From: Planctomycetota bacterium
GTDB lineage: Bacteria > Planctomycetota > Planctomycetia > Gemmatales > Gemmataceae
DNA: 34,071 nucleotides
Assembly (NCBI GenBank): GCA_009920765.1
Contig: RFZJ01000044.1
Location: 1-34,071, forward strand
Direction: 5' to 3'
The notes beneath the pieces are model-generated. The model worked only from the letters and a program-made list of their open reading frames with translations. It ran no database searches and was not told where the DNA came from. Within the stretch, counting starts at the first letter, position 1. Each line of letters opens with the position of its first letter. Below are positions 6,927-15,906 of the stretch, one piece after another. The translations under genes and the position numbers were made by a program.

Positions 6927-8213
6927 TCAACTAAAAATCTTAGTAACAGGAACACCCTTATCGGCCAGTTTGAAAGGTCGCTTGGTTGGGGAAACTACGA
7001 CCTGCTCCAGTGGTAATCCGAGTGCATAACCGATGGTTGCGTTAAAGTCTGGAATGGTGATCAGGTCGTCTTTCACTTCTTCACCGGTGTTGTCTGTAGC
7101 ACCAAATACTGCCCCGTTTTGCACTCCCCCGCCAAACAGGCAACCTGAGAAAGCCTTGGGATAATGATCCCGTCCAAGCACAGTATTAATCTTTGGGGTG
7201 CGGCCGAATTCAGTGGCTAAAACGATTAGGGTTTCAGCAAGCAAGCCTCGTTCTTCCAAATCTTTAATAAGGGATGAAAGGCCAGCATCAAGTTTCTGGC
7301 ATAGGTCTGGGGTGACGGTGAAGTTGCCTGCATGGGTATCCCATCCATGAAGGCTGACTTCGACAAAGCGCACTCCCGCCTCGACAAGTCTGCGAGCCAG
7401 CAGGCAGCCTTGGCCGAAGGGGTTTCGCCCATACTTGTCCCTGAGGTCGGATTTTTCCGAAGTCAGGTCGAATGCTACGATATCTTTGCTTGCCATCATT
7501 TTAAATGCGCCATCGTATGCACCCGAGTGCGAGGAGACGGAACGCTGTTTGCCGAATATGTTGATAAATTCCTGATCCAATTCGGAGGTGAGCCTCATGC
7601 GTGCAGCATGTTCCTTGTAGGAAAGGGCCTTTTGCAACTCGATGTTGTTCAATCCGCTTTCGGGATTATTGACGAATAGAGGGGAATGCTCGGGGGGGAA
7701 AAATCCAGCGCCCGGGTGTCGGCTGGAGTTGCCCACATAGACTGATGCAGGCAGGGTGGGGTTTCCCGGGCCACGGAAATGACTTAGCCAGGCCCCCATT
7801 GTCGGGTGGTTGATTGTGCCACGCAGTTGAAAACTGGTATGCATGAAATAATTGCCCTGCTCATGGGCGCCTTGGGTGGATGTGATCGACCGAATCACGG
7901 TTGCATGGTGCATCTGTTTTGCGGTAAGTGGAAGGTATTCTCCGAGTTGGATACCGGTTGCACTCGTTTTTATGGTTTTGGTCGGCCCCGCGACAGCCCC
8001 TGATTTGGGATCGAGGGTATCCACATGACTCATGCCGCCATCCATGTAGAGGTAGATGACATTCTTGGCTTTGGCCTTTTTTTCGTCGTTGGAGGCAAAA
8101 GCCTGAGGGGAGAGGAAACCCGGTAGAAGGCCGACGCCAAGGATGGATCTTGCTGCCTCGGCCATGATCTGCCTGCGGTTAAGTTCCCCATCTTCAAGAA
8201 GAATGGTATTCAT
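6927..8213 (-). CDS. DUF1501 protein, Tat-type signal (alkaline-phosphatase-like fold)
   Basis: DUF1501 proteins share the sulfatase/alkaline phosphatase fold and are very common in planctomycetes, but no activity is established. Visible marks: an N-terminal NRR followed by a hydrophobic stretch (Tat-like), the YLYMDGGMSHVDTLDPK segment that starts the domain, HGWDTHAGNF in the middle, and the C-terminal ATEFGRTPKIN plus GRDHYPKAFSGCLFGGG. These His/Asp-rich stretches line up with the metal site of the fold. The ATG at 8213 is preferred; a GTG at 8234 would add seven residues. It is the first gene of a two-gene unit: the DUF1549/DUF1553 gene follows, with its TTG/ATG start within 36 bases of this stop. 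An inverted repeat lies upstream at 8266-8285. Confidence 0.85.
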   Translation of the reverse strand: MNTILLEDGELNRRQIMAEAARSILGVGLLPGFLSPQAFASNDEKKAKAKNVIYLYMDGGMSHVDTLDPKSGAVAGPTKTIKTSATGIQLGEYLPLTAKQMHHATVIRSITSTQGAHEQGNYFMHTSFQLRGTINHPTMGAWLSHFRGPGNPTLPASVYVGNSSRHPGAGFFPPEHSPLFVNNPESGLNNIELQKALSYKEHAARMRLTSELDQEFINIFGKQRSVSSHSGAYDGAFKMMASKDIVAFDLTSEKSDLRDKYGRNPFGQGCLLARRLVEAGVRFVEVSLHGWDTHAGNFTVTPDLCQKLDAGLSSLIKDLEERGLLAETLIVLATEFGRTPKINTVLGRDHYPKAFSGCLFGGGVQNGAVFGATDNTGEEVKDDLITIPDFNATIGYALGLPLEQVVVSPTKRPFKLADKGVPVTKIFS

Positions 8214-8265
8214 GGTGCTATTCGATTCCCACACTGATGAAAAGTAATGTGCATGACGAAATACG

Positions 8266-8285
8266 AAACCTAAATTGATAGGTTT
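8266..8285. promoter_or_regulatory. 7-bp inverted repeat upstream of the DUF1501 gene
   Basis: AAACCTA-aattga-TAGGTTT is a perfect 7-bp inverted repeat, about 53-72 bases before the ATG at 8213 on the minus strand. The position fits an operator or a small leader hairpin. No T-run follows, so it is not a terminator. Confidence 0.2.
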
Positions 8286-8354
8286 AACAACTAACTTTGG
8301 TAATCCAGTTTAATGGAAGTAGTGGCAGCAATTCAAGTGGATTCAGCAGTTTGA

Positions 8355-8855
8355 TCAAGGTTTGGGAGTAGTGGGTTGGAAATGGAGTGCAGCGGAATTC
8401 ATGCAATAGCGCAGGCCTGTTGGTTCTGGGCCATCCTCAAAAACATGGCCCAGATGGGCATCGCATCTTGCGCAAAGCACTTCGGTACGGACGCTGAAAA
8501 AAGAGCGATCTGTTTCCAGTGAGATATTGTTTTGGGAAATGGGTTGAAAAAAGCTGGGCCATCCCGTGCCTGATTCGTACTTGGTGGAAGATTCAAATAA
8601 GGGAAGATCGCAGCAGACGCAATTGTAGATGCCATCTTTCTTATTGTCCCAGGTGGCACCGGTGAAAGCACGTTCGGTTCCTTTTTTTCGAGCGACCTTG
8701 AATTGCTCCGGTGTTAACAGTGTCATCCACTCTGCATCTGTTTTTTTTATTTTATCCGTCATGGGAATCCTCTTTGGAATATTTGCAATCGACATATCGC
8801 GCTTGCAACCAATGCAAGCAAGCGCTGACAGGATAATAACGCCAAGGTACTTCAT
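8355..8855 (-). CDS. msrB: Peptide-methionine (R)-S-oxide reductase MsrB, lipoprotein form
   Basis: MsrB reduces methionine-R-sulfoxide in proteins. The whole domain is present (about residues 45-161): the LTPEQ start, zinc ligands C79-x-x-C82 and C128-x-x-C131, GTGWPSF (96-102), [10 protein letters not shown] (134-143), and the catalytic Cys C151 in the RYCMNS motif. I set the start at the ATG at 8855 because it begins a hydrophobic N-terminus ending in LACIGC, a lipobox-like site, giving 166 residues. A longer frame back to 9005 would run into the kinase-like gene and has no signal. The enzyme is therefore probably exported and lipid-anchored, repairing oxidised envelope proteins, unlike the cytoplasmic MsrB of most bacteria. 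It lies 43 bases downstream of the kinase-like gene on the same strand. No obvious Shine-Dalgarno is seen. Confidence 0.93.
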   Translation of the reverse strand: MKYLGVIILSALACIGCKRDMSIANIPKRIPMTDKIKKTDAEWMTLLTPEQFKVARKKGTERAFTGATWDNKKDGIYNCVCCDLPLFESSTKYESGTGWPSFFQPISQNNISLETDRSFFSVRTEVLCARCDAHLGHVFEDGPEPTGLRYCMNSAALHFQPTTPKP

Positions 8856-8898
8856 GTAATAATTGTAGTCATCTTGTAGGCAGGCAAACAAACAGTTT

Positions 8899-11262
8899 TT
8901 ATCCCTGTTTGCAGCGCAGCATCCATTCATCAAGAAGTTTGCCAATGCCTTGATAGGTAAAATCGATGTTTGCGATTTCATTTCCAATCTCGACGGCTTT
9001 GGCAAAATCGTTTTCAGAGGCGTAGCTAAGAGCCAGGCTGAAGAGGATTTCCTTACGCGATGTGTCTTCTGATTGTGGAAGGGATTTTAAGGCGTCCTCG
9101 AGATTTCTGCGGGCAAGGGTTGCATTACCCTTGAGTGAAAAACACTTGCCCAGAGAGATAAGGGCTTTCCACGCATACCTAGGGTCTTTTCGGGATTTTT
9201 GGAGTTCAGAAATGGCGGAATCTATTTCGCCCAGTTCGACAAGCATTTGTCCCAGTTCAAGTTTAAATGCCATATTGGAAGGATCCGCCTCGACCCGAAG
9301 TCTGAGAAGTTCAGAGTCACGTCTTCGTTGTTCGGTTTTGAGACAGTCTTCAGCAATTTTGGCAAAGGCCCATGTTTTATCCTGTGAGAGGATATGTTTG
9401 AGTTCCTCGATGCGTTTGCCCAGGATCAATTTTTCTAGGTGCGCAACTTCGAGTAGAAGTTTTTTATCGCCCTCGGATTGAACGATGCCAAGCCGTAGGA
9501 TATTTTCTGCCTCTTCAAGCCGGTTGGCTTTTTTTAATAAATTAGCGAGCTCGATGTAGTAAGGTGCCCAGTGGGGTTTTTCTTGAAGTAAGGTTCTGAT
9601 TCTTTGTTCTTCAGCGAGGGCGCTGACTTCCTTGGGAGCGGTGGTTGCAACCACGTCTTTGTTGTCAGTCATGCGTTTCATGGTTTCAGAGGCACCGAGT
9701 TCCTTGGCTCGATCTTTAGCTTCTTGATCGGAAGGGCTGAGCCGTAGGATTTTTTCCCAAAGAATTCGGGCGGAGCGAAAATCCTGCTGCCTTTCCAGGA
9801 ATTCTGCAAGGTCTCGGAGTATGTCCAAATCATTGGGCGAGATTTTTAAAGCCGATTGGAAAAGCCAGCTTGCGGTATCGGTAAAACCAAGGCCATCTGC
9901 AGCCCGACCCATGACACGCATTGCGCCACTATCCCAAGGGTTGTCGTTAAGGCCCTCTTCGCCAGCCTCCAGGGCTTTTGCAAACTGTCCGGATTTCAGC
10001 CAGCCTTGGACTCTGGATTTTGTTGATCGACCTAGGGCAAAACCACTTGGTGGCTTGTTGTCATGTTTTTTCATCTGGGCATCGCGAAGCTTTTTTCTGC
10101 AGGCAAGATTGCCTGGGTCGCGTTCACAGCAATCGACATACAGTTGAATGCCCGCATCGAAGTCGCCATGAAGAATTCGATTTGCAGCGGTGGCAGCCAT
10201 CTGGGCGATGGTTTCTTTCAAGCCGAAAGAAACCTCTTCTTGATCATCTGTTTCTGGTTGGGGTTGTGGTGCATCAAAGCGAACCTCTGCCCAGCCAAAT
10301 GCGCCGTTTTCGGCTTCTTCCTTGATTTTGTTGATGGAATCTTCGAGGGAGGGAATCCAAGCGAGGGGTTTGGCGAGGGAATCTTGGATTTCAAGAATAA
10401 GGCCGCGAAGAAAAGGATCTTTCTGCCCGAGAAGTTCTTTGAAGATTTGGGAATCGTTTGGGTTTTCGAGATCCCGTTTGGAGAAGAGCAATCCAAGCTC
10501 GGGAGCTTTTTCCTTGAAGAATTTCGGTCCCATGACCCTTATTGCGGTAAGGGAAGTATAGAGAAGTAACAGTGAAAACCGGTCGGCAAGGGGGCCATAA
10601 ATGCCCTCTTTAAGTCTGCCTGGGTGTTGATAATCAGGATTGGGGATTTCAAGAATGTTGCGGTGAGCGAGGCTGGGTACCCAGATGTTATCGTAATCAA
10701 GAAGAATCAATACGCCTCGTTCGTCTGAGGCATTGCTGCCCAGCATGATGTGATCAGGTTCGATGCAGCAGTGGGCAAGGCCAGCGCGGTACATTTTCTT
10801 TTCGATGCGCAGTATTAGGCGGGCTAGTTTATCAAGGATTCTTGGAACCCCAACCGCCCGATTGATAAACTCCCTGAAAGGAACGCCATCGATCCAATCC
10901 ATGAGAAGAACCGGGTTGGTTTCGCCGTGGATGGTGGTGCCTTGGGGGATGAATTTGCAGGGAACGATAAAAGAGAGGTCGTTGTTTTTTTTGATTTCTG
11001 CAAGATGTTGATAGCGTAATTCCAAGACTGGATCATTCCAGTGGTAGCATTTGAGAGCTATTTTTTTATTGGAGGATTTATCGCGCATCTGATAAATACG
11101 AGAGCTTTTGCCTTCGCAAACAATCAGCTTGCCATTGGAATCTAAGCAAGGCTCCAAGGTATGAAGATCTTCGGACTGAAAACAACTAACGCCCTTCTTA
11201 AGTGCGCTTTCCAGTTCTTTGTAAAAGCTGCTACTAATGAGCAATCCCTTAAAAATACTCAA
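8899..11262 (-). CDS. Kinase-like (predicted pseudokinase) protein with C-terminal TPR repeats (787 aa)
   Basis: The N-terminal ~320 residues match the protein-kinase-like family recognised by LLDYD...VP.L and the YQHP segment (211-214), followed by [13 protein letters not shown]. An ATP-site lysine is plausible at K71 (IALKCY) and the DFG equivalent is DYD (189-191). The catalytic loop, normally HGDLxxxN, reads HCCIEPDH (164-171): the catalytic Asp is Cys166 and the metal-binding Asn is His171. Phosphotransfer is thus unlikely unless rescued. From about 350 to the end are tetratricopeptide-type helix pairs (e.g. [40 protein letters not shown]), suited to protein binding. There is no signal peptide or membrane span, so it is cytoplasmic. 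MsrB follows after 43 bases. A scaffold or sensing role is inferred. Confidence 0.8.
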   Translation of the reverse strand: MSIFKGLLISSSFYKELESALKKGVSCFQSEDLHTLEPCLDSNGKLIVCEGKSSRIYQMRDKSSNKKIALKCYHWNDPVLELRYQHLAEIKKNNDLSFIVPCKFIPQGTTIHGETNPVLLMDWIDGVPFREFINRAVGVPRILDKLARLILRIEKKMYRAGLAHCCIEPDHIMLGSNASDERGVLILLDYDNIWVPSLAHRNILEIPNPDYQHPGRLKEGIYGPLADRFSLLLLYTSLTAIRVMGPKFFKEKAPELGLLFSKRDLENPNDSQIFKELLGQKDPFLRGLILEIQDSLAKPLAWIPSLEDSINKIKEEAENGAFGWAEVRFDAPQPQPETDDQEEVSFGLKETIAQMAATAANRILHGDFDAGIQLYVDCCERDPGNLACRKKLRDAQMKKHDNKPPSGFALGRSTKSRVQGWLKSGQFAKALEAGEEGLNDNPWDSGAMRVMGRAADGLGFTDTASWLFQSALKISPNDLDILRDLAEFLERQQDFRSARILWEKILRLSPSDQEAKDRAKELGASETMKRMTDNKDVVATTAPKEVSALAEEQRIRTLLQEKPHWAPYYIELANLLKKANRLEEAENILRLGIVQSEGDKKLLLEVAHLEKLILGKRIEELKHILSQDKTWAFAKIAEDCLKTEQRRRDSELLRLRVEADPSNMAFKLELGQMLVELGEIDSAISELQKSRKDPRYAWKALISLGKCFSLKGNATLARRNLEDALKSLPQSEDTSRKEILFSLALSYASENDFAKAVEIGNEIANIDFTYQGIGKLLDEWMLRCKQG

Positions 11263-11398
11263 CTTCTGAAATATAGCTACAGTATAAGCTTTAATAAATT
11301 AAGAATCAATGATTCTATGATTTATTGATTTTACCTAAAGAGTTGAACTTCTTGGATTTAACGCTCGGGGAGTAAAGTATTATTGCAGAAGTGTTGTT

Positions 11399-12289
11399 TT
11401 AATAATCAGCAATGACTTCGCCGTCATTCCGGCTTGCAAGCCTGCGAAAAGTTTCCTCGGAAATATTGACAGCAATGCTTCGAACGCCCCCGTCACAAAA
11501 AGCGAATTGGATGATGCCAAAATGATAACTACCAAAGCGCCAATCGAGATCATCAACAGTGGAGGCGATTCTATGCTGGGGGCTTGAAACTCTGGAAATG
11601 GAAAGGTAAATGTCACCATTGTAGATGGAAGAATCCCAAGCCCCTGTGCCCCATTTGGAAATCGGCACATGCTTTTCCCCAACCAGAAGAGTGTTGGAAA
11701 GGCCATCGCGAATCATGTTAAAGTTATAGCCCCTTCCACTTGCAGATGGGAAGGCGCCATCGTTGTTGAAGAAGGTTGCGCCTCCCACGGTGGCCGCTTT
11801 GGATTCGGTACCCATGTTGACCGCATAATCGCTGAGTGCTCCGGGAACATGCTGGCCCTTGGAGATGGTATCCACATCGCCAGCAATGCTGACACCAGCA
11901 GCGGCAAGGGATCGCCTTTCTGGGCAGAACATGACCTTGACGCCGGTTTCGCGGGCTACCTGACTTTGCTGGTAGTAGGTTTTGGAAGTGTCCCACTTGC
12001 GATAAAGGTTTTCTTGTTCGAGGTTGGGAAGGATAAGCACAGCCCAACTTGCACCCTGATCGCTGACTCTGGTCGCGGGCAGAGTATCAAAGGTGCTGTG
12101 GTAAAGCCACATGGATAAGCCTACTTGCTTCAAGCTATTGGCACAGGAGATGCGATTGACAGCCCCACGGGCTTTCTGGACTGCTGGGAGCATCAGTCCC
12201 ACTAAAACAGAAATAATGCTCATAACCACTAATAATTCAATCAGGGTAAAAGCTGATTTTAAGGTTTGGCTTTTAATCTTGATCAACAT
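11399..12289 (-). CDS. DUF1559 pseudopilin-like protein (296 aa)
   Basis: The N-terminus is a class III/type IV prepilin leader: short basic [13 protein letters not shown], then F-T-L-I-E-L-L at the processing site and a hydrophobic helix up to AVQKARGA. After PilD-type cleavage the protein would be N-methylated and membrane-anchored or assembled into a pseudopilus. The rest is DUF1559: [18 protein letters not shown], the [11 protein letters not shown] segment and the end [29 protein letters not shown]1559 proteins are numerous in planctomycetes and their role is not known. Unlike the two other copies in the window, this one has no lipoprotein gene after it. AGGA lies about ten bases before the ATG, and a perfect TATAAT is found 33 bases upstream. 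Confidence 0.88.
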   Translation of the reverse strand: MLIKIKSQTLKSAFTLIELLVVMSIISVLVGLMLPAVQKARGAVNRISCANSLKQVGLSMWLYHSTFDTLPATRVSDQGASWAVLILPNLEQENLYRKWDTSKTYYQQSQVARETGVKVMFCPERRSLAAAGVSIAGDVDTISKGQHVPGALSDYAVNMGTESKAATVGGATFFNNDGAFPSASGRGYNFNMIRDGLSNTLLVGEKHVPISKWGTGAWDSSIYNGDIYLSISRVSSPQHRIASTVDDLDWRFGSYHFGIIQFAFCDGGVRSIAVNISEETFRRLASRNDGEVIADY

Positions 12290-12321
12290 TGCGAAAATTC
12301 CTGACAGATGGGATATGCTTG

Positions 12322-12327
12322 ATTATA
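12322..12327 (-). promoter_or_regulatory. -10 box (TATAAT) for the DUF1559 gene
   Basis: On the minus strand a perfect TATAAT lies 33 bases before the ATG at 12289, predicting a short leader of about 25 bases. The matching -35 region (around 12345-12351, TGATCA-like) is poor, so this is a partial promoter call. Confidence 0.35.
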
Positions 12328-12337
12328 CCATGTAAGT

Positions 12338-13552
12338 TTAGGGCGTGATCATTTTAAAAGGTATTATCATGATAATTTTACCTTCTTGTTCCTGCCCTTC
12401 CTTATCAATGGTGGGTTCTTCCCCAAAAGCCTTTGCAGGAAGTAAGAGCCTTAATTCTTCAAATTTGGCCTTGGGAGCATCAAAAGTTAATGTTTCTTCG
12501 ATCATTTTGCCTGCAAATACTGTCTTGACTGGCGGTGTAAGTTGAATCGATCCAGGACTTGCGGGAGGGGTCCAGAGGGGTAATTCAGAGCCATCGGCAT
12601 CGTAGAGTTTCACACCCTTTCCATAGGATTGCCAGTTGGAAAAGTCGAAGGGTTTTTCGTAACCTGCGTTAAACACCTTGATTAAAACTGTAATTTTAGG
12701 GTCTTTCGTGAACTTCTTTATCTTGTTTTGGGTGTATTCAATTCTGCGATATCGGACTTCGCTGATCACTGCGCGGATATCATTTCGTTGAATGCCATAC
12801 TGGGAAGCATTGACAGGTTGATCAGGTTTTTCAGGCAGGAAGGGTCTTTCTCCTGGAGAAACCAGGACGAATTTGTCTTTGGTCGAAATAGCCTTGGGTT
12901 TTTCTCTGTATTCACGAAACCAATCGGGTGAATTGATGATGATCATAAGGGTTGGCACGCTGATGAGTAAAGCGATTGCAGGAAAGGTGAAACGCTTTGC
13001 GATGCTGCCTTCTAAAAACGCAGAATAAATTGCAAGACCTATCCCAGCAATGCCCAAGGGGATGACCAAGTAATCAATCAGGGGAAAAGAGGCGGCAAGC
13101 AATGAAGTGCAACTTAAGAAGACAGCGACCAGTCCAAGAAAATTATCAAACGCGGTGCCTTCGCCAGAAAACCAATTGGGTTTGCGTTCCGTGTAGCGGG
13201 GTTTTTGCTCTGTTGCAAATTCCACATCGATGCTGGTGGAGCGAGACTTGGGTTCGGAGATAAACCCTACATCAATACTACTAGAACGGGACTTTGGCTC
13301 GGGGATGTATTCCACATCGATGCTATTGGCCGCAGGTTTTTTTATTGTTCTAGTAACCTCCTTTTTTTCTTCTTTTTCCGGCTTTTTAGGTTCAGGTTCC
13401 TTGAATGCATAAGTTTCAGGCGGGGGGTTAGAGGCATCGGGAAGAATGCGAAAGGTTTTGTTGCATGCAGTGCAATCCATGCTGGAACCGATGGATCGTT
13501 CGTGAACGGTAAACTTGTTGCCACAACTAGTACATTTGGTAACAAAAGGCAT
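12338..13552 (-). CDS. Zinc-ribbon membrane protein with three 15-residue repeats (404 aa)
   Basis: Architecture in order: an N-terminal zinc ribbon, C7-x-x-C10 and C27-x-x-C30 (MJ0042-like, CTSCGNKF ... CTACNKTF); a Pro/Glu/Lys-rich linker; three tandem 15-residue repeats SIDV..(I/A).E.K.R.(S/T) at residues 77-121; two or three membrane helices (about 145-215); and a C-terminal soluble part (about 245-404) of beta character, likely outside the membrane. Such zinc-ribbon plus membrane proteins are common in planctomycetes and their function is unknown. The C-terminal part reads like a DUF4352-type immunoglobulin-like domain (VLIKVFNAGYEKPFDFSNW), which is a weak resemblance. The ATG at 13552 has AAAGGA upstream and starts just before the ribbon; the frame could extend to 13588. 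The DUF1559 gene follows after 48 bases, but a TATAAT between them suggests separate expression. Confidence 0.75.
   Translation of the reverse strand: MPFVTKCTSCGNKFTVHERSIGSSMDCTACNKTFRILPDASNPPPETYAFKEPEPKKPEKEEKKEVTRTIKKPAANSIDVEYIPEPKSRSSSIDVGFISEPKSRSTSIDVEFATEQKPRYTERKPNWFSGEGTAFDNFLGLVAVFLSCTSLLAASFPLIDYLVIPLGIAGIGLAIYSAFLEGSIAKRFTFPAIALLISVPTLMIIINSPDWFREYREKPKAISTKDKFVLVSPGERPFLPEKPDQPVNASQYGIQRNDIRAVISEVRYRRIEYTQNKIKKFTKDPKITVLIKVFNAGYEKPFDFSNWQSYGKGVKLYDADGSELPLWTPPASPGSIQLTPPVKTVFAGKMIEETLTFDAPKAKFEELRLLLPAKAFGEEPTIDKEGQEQEGKIIMIIPFKMITP
13190..13324 (-). repeat. Three in-frame 45-bp tandem repeats in the zinc-ribbon protein
   Basis: Residues 77-121 of the protein read SIDVEYIPEPKSRSS, SIDVGFISEPKSRST and SIDVEFATEQKPRYT. 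The DNA copies have diverged at synonymous sites, so the peptide rather than the DNA appears to be kept. The segment lies in the cytoplasmic linker between zinc ribbon and first membrane helix if the N-terminus is inside. Confidence 0.85.
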
Positions 13553-13632
13553 AAATTGCAATCCTTTGAAAAACCGCACGCAAAACAACCAGCCTACAGA
13601 ATATCTTACAGCATTTAAAACCGTTCATCAGA

Positions 13633-15108
13633 TTATGCCATAAATTTAAGCATGCGAGCGTAAGGTTCCTGCCAATGATCCGGATTCTTCGGGATAAAGG
13701 TTTGAAGTGGGAAAGATCGTTTGACCACTTCGCGAGCTTCTGAAAGAGACCCGAGCAATCCAAGCCCCATGGCTTGCATCAGAACATTGCCTACAGCCGT
13801 AGCTTCAGAAGGGCCAGCAACGACAGTACGATTGCAGGCATCTGCGGTGAACTGGCAAAGCAGGGCGTTTTGGCACCCTCCCCCAACAACATGAATCACT
13901 TCGATTTTTTCTCCTGATAATTCTTCAAGCCTTTCCATCACCCACCGGTATCGTACCGCCAGGCTTTCCAAGGCACAGCGGACAAATGCCCCAGGTGAAG
14001 TCGGAACCTTCTGGCCTGTCTTGTTGCAAAAGGCGGCAATGGCCTTGGGCATATCCAAAGGTACGATAAAGCCATCATCATCAGGGTGGATCAGAGACTC
14101 AAAGGGGGTTGCCTCTGCTGCAAGCCGAGTCAGTTCTTCGTATCCATATTCTTTGCCTGATCGAATCCAAGATCTTCTGCACTCCTGCACCAGCCACAGG
14201 CCCATGATATTTTTGAGAACCCTGGTTGTTCCCTTTACGCCTCCTTCATTGGTGAAATTATATGCGAGGGCTTTTTCGGTCACCTGGGGCTTCAAGGTTT
14301 CGATTCCCATCAGTGACCAGGTTCCCGAACTGATGTATGCCCAGGAGGATTTACCGGCAGGAACTGCAGCCACCGCAGAGGCGGTATCATGCGTTGCGGG
14401 GGCAATGACAGGGGCAGCGTTTATTCCCGTTTCTTCCAGAATCTGCTGGCGTAGTGGCCCTAGCACCGTGCCGGGTTGCACCAGCGTGCCCAAAAGTTCA
14501 GGCGCAATTCCAAACGCCTGAAGCACTTCTGAAGAATATGCCCGCTTGTTTGGATCGATCATCTGGCTTGTTGATGCATCGGAATATTCGTTCACCTTGA
14601 TGCCTGTAAGAAAGTAATTGAACAAGTCGGGCATGAAAAGAAGATGCTTTGCGGATTCAAGAATGCTAGACCGATCGCGTTGCAATGCAAGCAATTGGAA
14701 AAGTGAGTTAAAACGCATGAACTGGATGCCGGTATGTTGGTAAAGTGCCCCCTTGGGCATTTTTTGAAAGGCCAGCTCGAGGATGTTTTCCGTATGCTGA
14801 TCGCGGTAATGTCTGGGGTTGCCAAGAAGGGTGCCATCTTTAGCAAGCAGGGCGAAATCGACGCCCCAGGTATCGACCCCGATGCCATCAATATGGGATG
14901 CTTGGGAAGCAGCGATGCGAATGCCCTCGAGCATTTCGCGGTAAAGGTCGAGTGCATCCCAATGGAAATTGCCCAGAGCTTTAACCGGCCTGTTGGGGAA
15001 CCGATGCACCACATCCAGTGTGATCATATTGCCATCAAATGTCCCGATGATTGCTCTGCCGCTTTCCGCACCATAATCGAATGCCAGGAGGTTTTTTAAT
15101 GCTGCCAT
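13633..15108 (-). CDS. rhaB: Rhamnulokinase
   Basis: RhaB phosphorylates L-rhamnulose to L-rhamnulose-1-phosphate, the second step of L-rhamnose catabolism. The 491 residues match the usual length and fold of the FGGY kinases. The N-terminal phosphate loop LLAFDYGAESGRAIIG (7-22), GIGVDTWGVDFALL, the rhamnulokinase-type GIQFMRFNSLFQL, APATHDTASAVAAVPA and the C-terminal ATP-binding VVGGGCQNALLCQ...ADACNRTVVAGPSEATAVGN are all present. FDYGAESGR and NSLFQL separate it from xylulokinase and glycerol kinase. The ATG at 15108 has a modest GAAGAG upstream. No rhaA, rhaD or rhamnose transporter is in the window, so the pathway must be completed elsewhere. Nearby sulfatases suggest sulfated, rhamnose-containing polymers as a source, which is inference. 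Confidence 0.93.
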   Translation of the reverse strand: MAALKNLLAFDYGAESGRAIIGTFDGNMITLDVVHRFPNRPVKALGNFHWDALDLYREMLEGIRIAASQASHIDGIGVDTWGVDFALLAKDGTLLGNPRHYRDQHTENILELAFQKMPKGALYQHTGIQFMRFNSLFQLLALQRDRSSILESAKHLLFMPDLFNYFLTGIKVNEYSDASTSQMIDPNKRAYSSEVLQAFGIAPELLGTLVQPGTVLGPLRQQILEETGINAAPVIAPATHDTASAVAAVPAGKSSWAYISSGTWSLMGIETLKPQVTEKALAYNFTNEGGVKGTTRVLKNIMGLWLVQECRRSWIRSGKEYGYEELTRLAAEATPFESLIHPDDDGFIVPLDMPKAIAAFCNKTGQKVPTSPGAFVRCALESLAVRYRWVMERLEELSGEKIEVIHVVGGGCQNALLCQFTADACNRTVVAGPSEATAVGNVLMQAMGLGLLGSLSEAREVVKRSFPLQTFIPKNPDHWQEPYARMLKFMA

Positions 15109-15259
15109 AATCTCTTCAAAGGTTCGGTGGTAATCAAAGTATTGGTCGGGCAGGCAATAACCCTCGCCTAAAATCCCCTACCTATTCACAATTTACAACA
15201 AATGTGGTAATTAACGCTACAATATTAATAAGGAACTTACTCCTGCTGGGTTTTAAATT

Positions 15260-15667
15260 ATGAATGGAATACTCAAACCGCTGGTGCTTTTCGATGGGTT
15301 ATGTCCATTATGTCAGGCTAGCGTAGCATGGCTTAAAAGATTGGATTGGTTCAAAGCGGTTGATTTTAGAGATGCCCGCGATCCTGTAAACATTCCTGTG
15401 ATGGATCCCCCGCTGGTGCTTTCCCGTTTATTGGAAGAAATGCACCTTGTGACCACAGACCTTAAAAAGTCGCTGCAGGGGTTCAAAGCATTTCGCTATA
15501 TATCGTGGCGCATACCACTCTTATTCATGTTGGCTCCTTTTATGTACATTCCTGGCATCCCCTGGTTGGGTCAGAAGATTTATCTTTGGGTTGCGCGAAA
15601 TCGTTTTAATCTTGTCCCGTGTAAAGATGGGGTATGCCATCTGCCCATTTCCCAGAAGAAGAAATAA
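15260..15667 (+). CDS. DCC-family thiol-disulfide oxidoreductase-like protein (DUF393)
   Basis: The 135-residue protein starts with the DCC signature: LVLFDGLCPLC (residues 8-18) with C15-x-x-C18, followed by SVAWLKRLDWFKAVDFRDARDP. Later segments fit the family: the ...LQGFKAFRYISWRIPLLFML stretch and the short hydrophobic part around 90-118 (LAPFMYIPGIPWLGQKIYLWVARNR). The C-terminus contains one further Cys in PCKDGVCHL. The fold is thioredoxin-like and a redox role is assumed for the family but seldom shown. The ATG at 15260 starts just before the motif, but I find no Shine-Dalgarno close by; AAGGA lies too far upstream. The gene is divergent from rhaB with 151 bases between them, and a 239-base gap follows. 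Confidence 0.85.
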   Translation: MNGILKPLVLFDGLCPLCQASVAWLKRLDWFKAVDFRDARDPVNIPVMDPPLVLSRLLEEMHLVTTDLKKSLQGFKAFRYISWRIPLLFMLAPFMYIPGIPWLGQKIYLWVARNRFNLVPCKDGVCHLPISQKKK

Positions 15668-15906
15668 TAATAGCCACGGATTTTGCGAAAACATTTGGAA
15701 TCAAAGCCAAGAAAAAAACGGTGCGGGCAGGAAGATTACCAGTTAGCCATGAGCTTGGACGTGTTAATCCTTGGCAAAATCACCTTCTTTGTATTGTGTT
15801 TATTCTGTGGTCAAGTGCTGCCAAGCTCCCGAAATGGTAGTACCCGGGTTTCAATTACCAGTGATTGAACTGGAAATCAACCCTGAGAAGTGGCAAAATA
15901 AAAAGC

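Noticed and set aside
8856..9005. Longer N-terminus for MsrB
   Set aside because: It would overlap the kinase-like gene by more than 100 bases and would bury the lipoprotein signal; the ATG at 8855 is better.
15186..15225. Possible promoter TTTACA ... TACAAT before the DCC-family gene
   Set aside because: The spacer is about 20 bases, too long for a standard sigma-70-type promoter, and the leader lacks a well-placed Shine-Dalgarno to support it.
15749..15868. 39-codon frame with a hydrophobic centre (MSLDVLILGKITFFVLCLF...) between the DCC protein and the exported protein
   Set aside because: No Shine-Dalgarno, no partner and no recognisable relative. A small membrane protein is possible but not supported.
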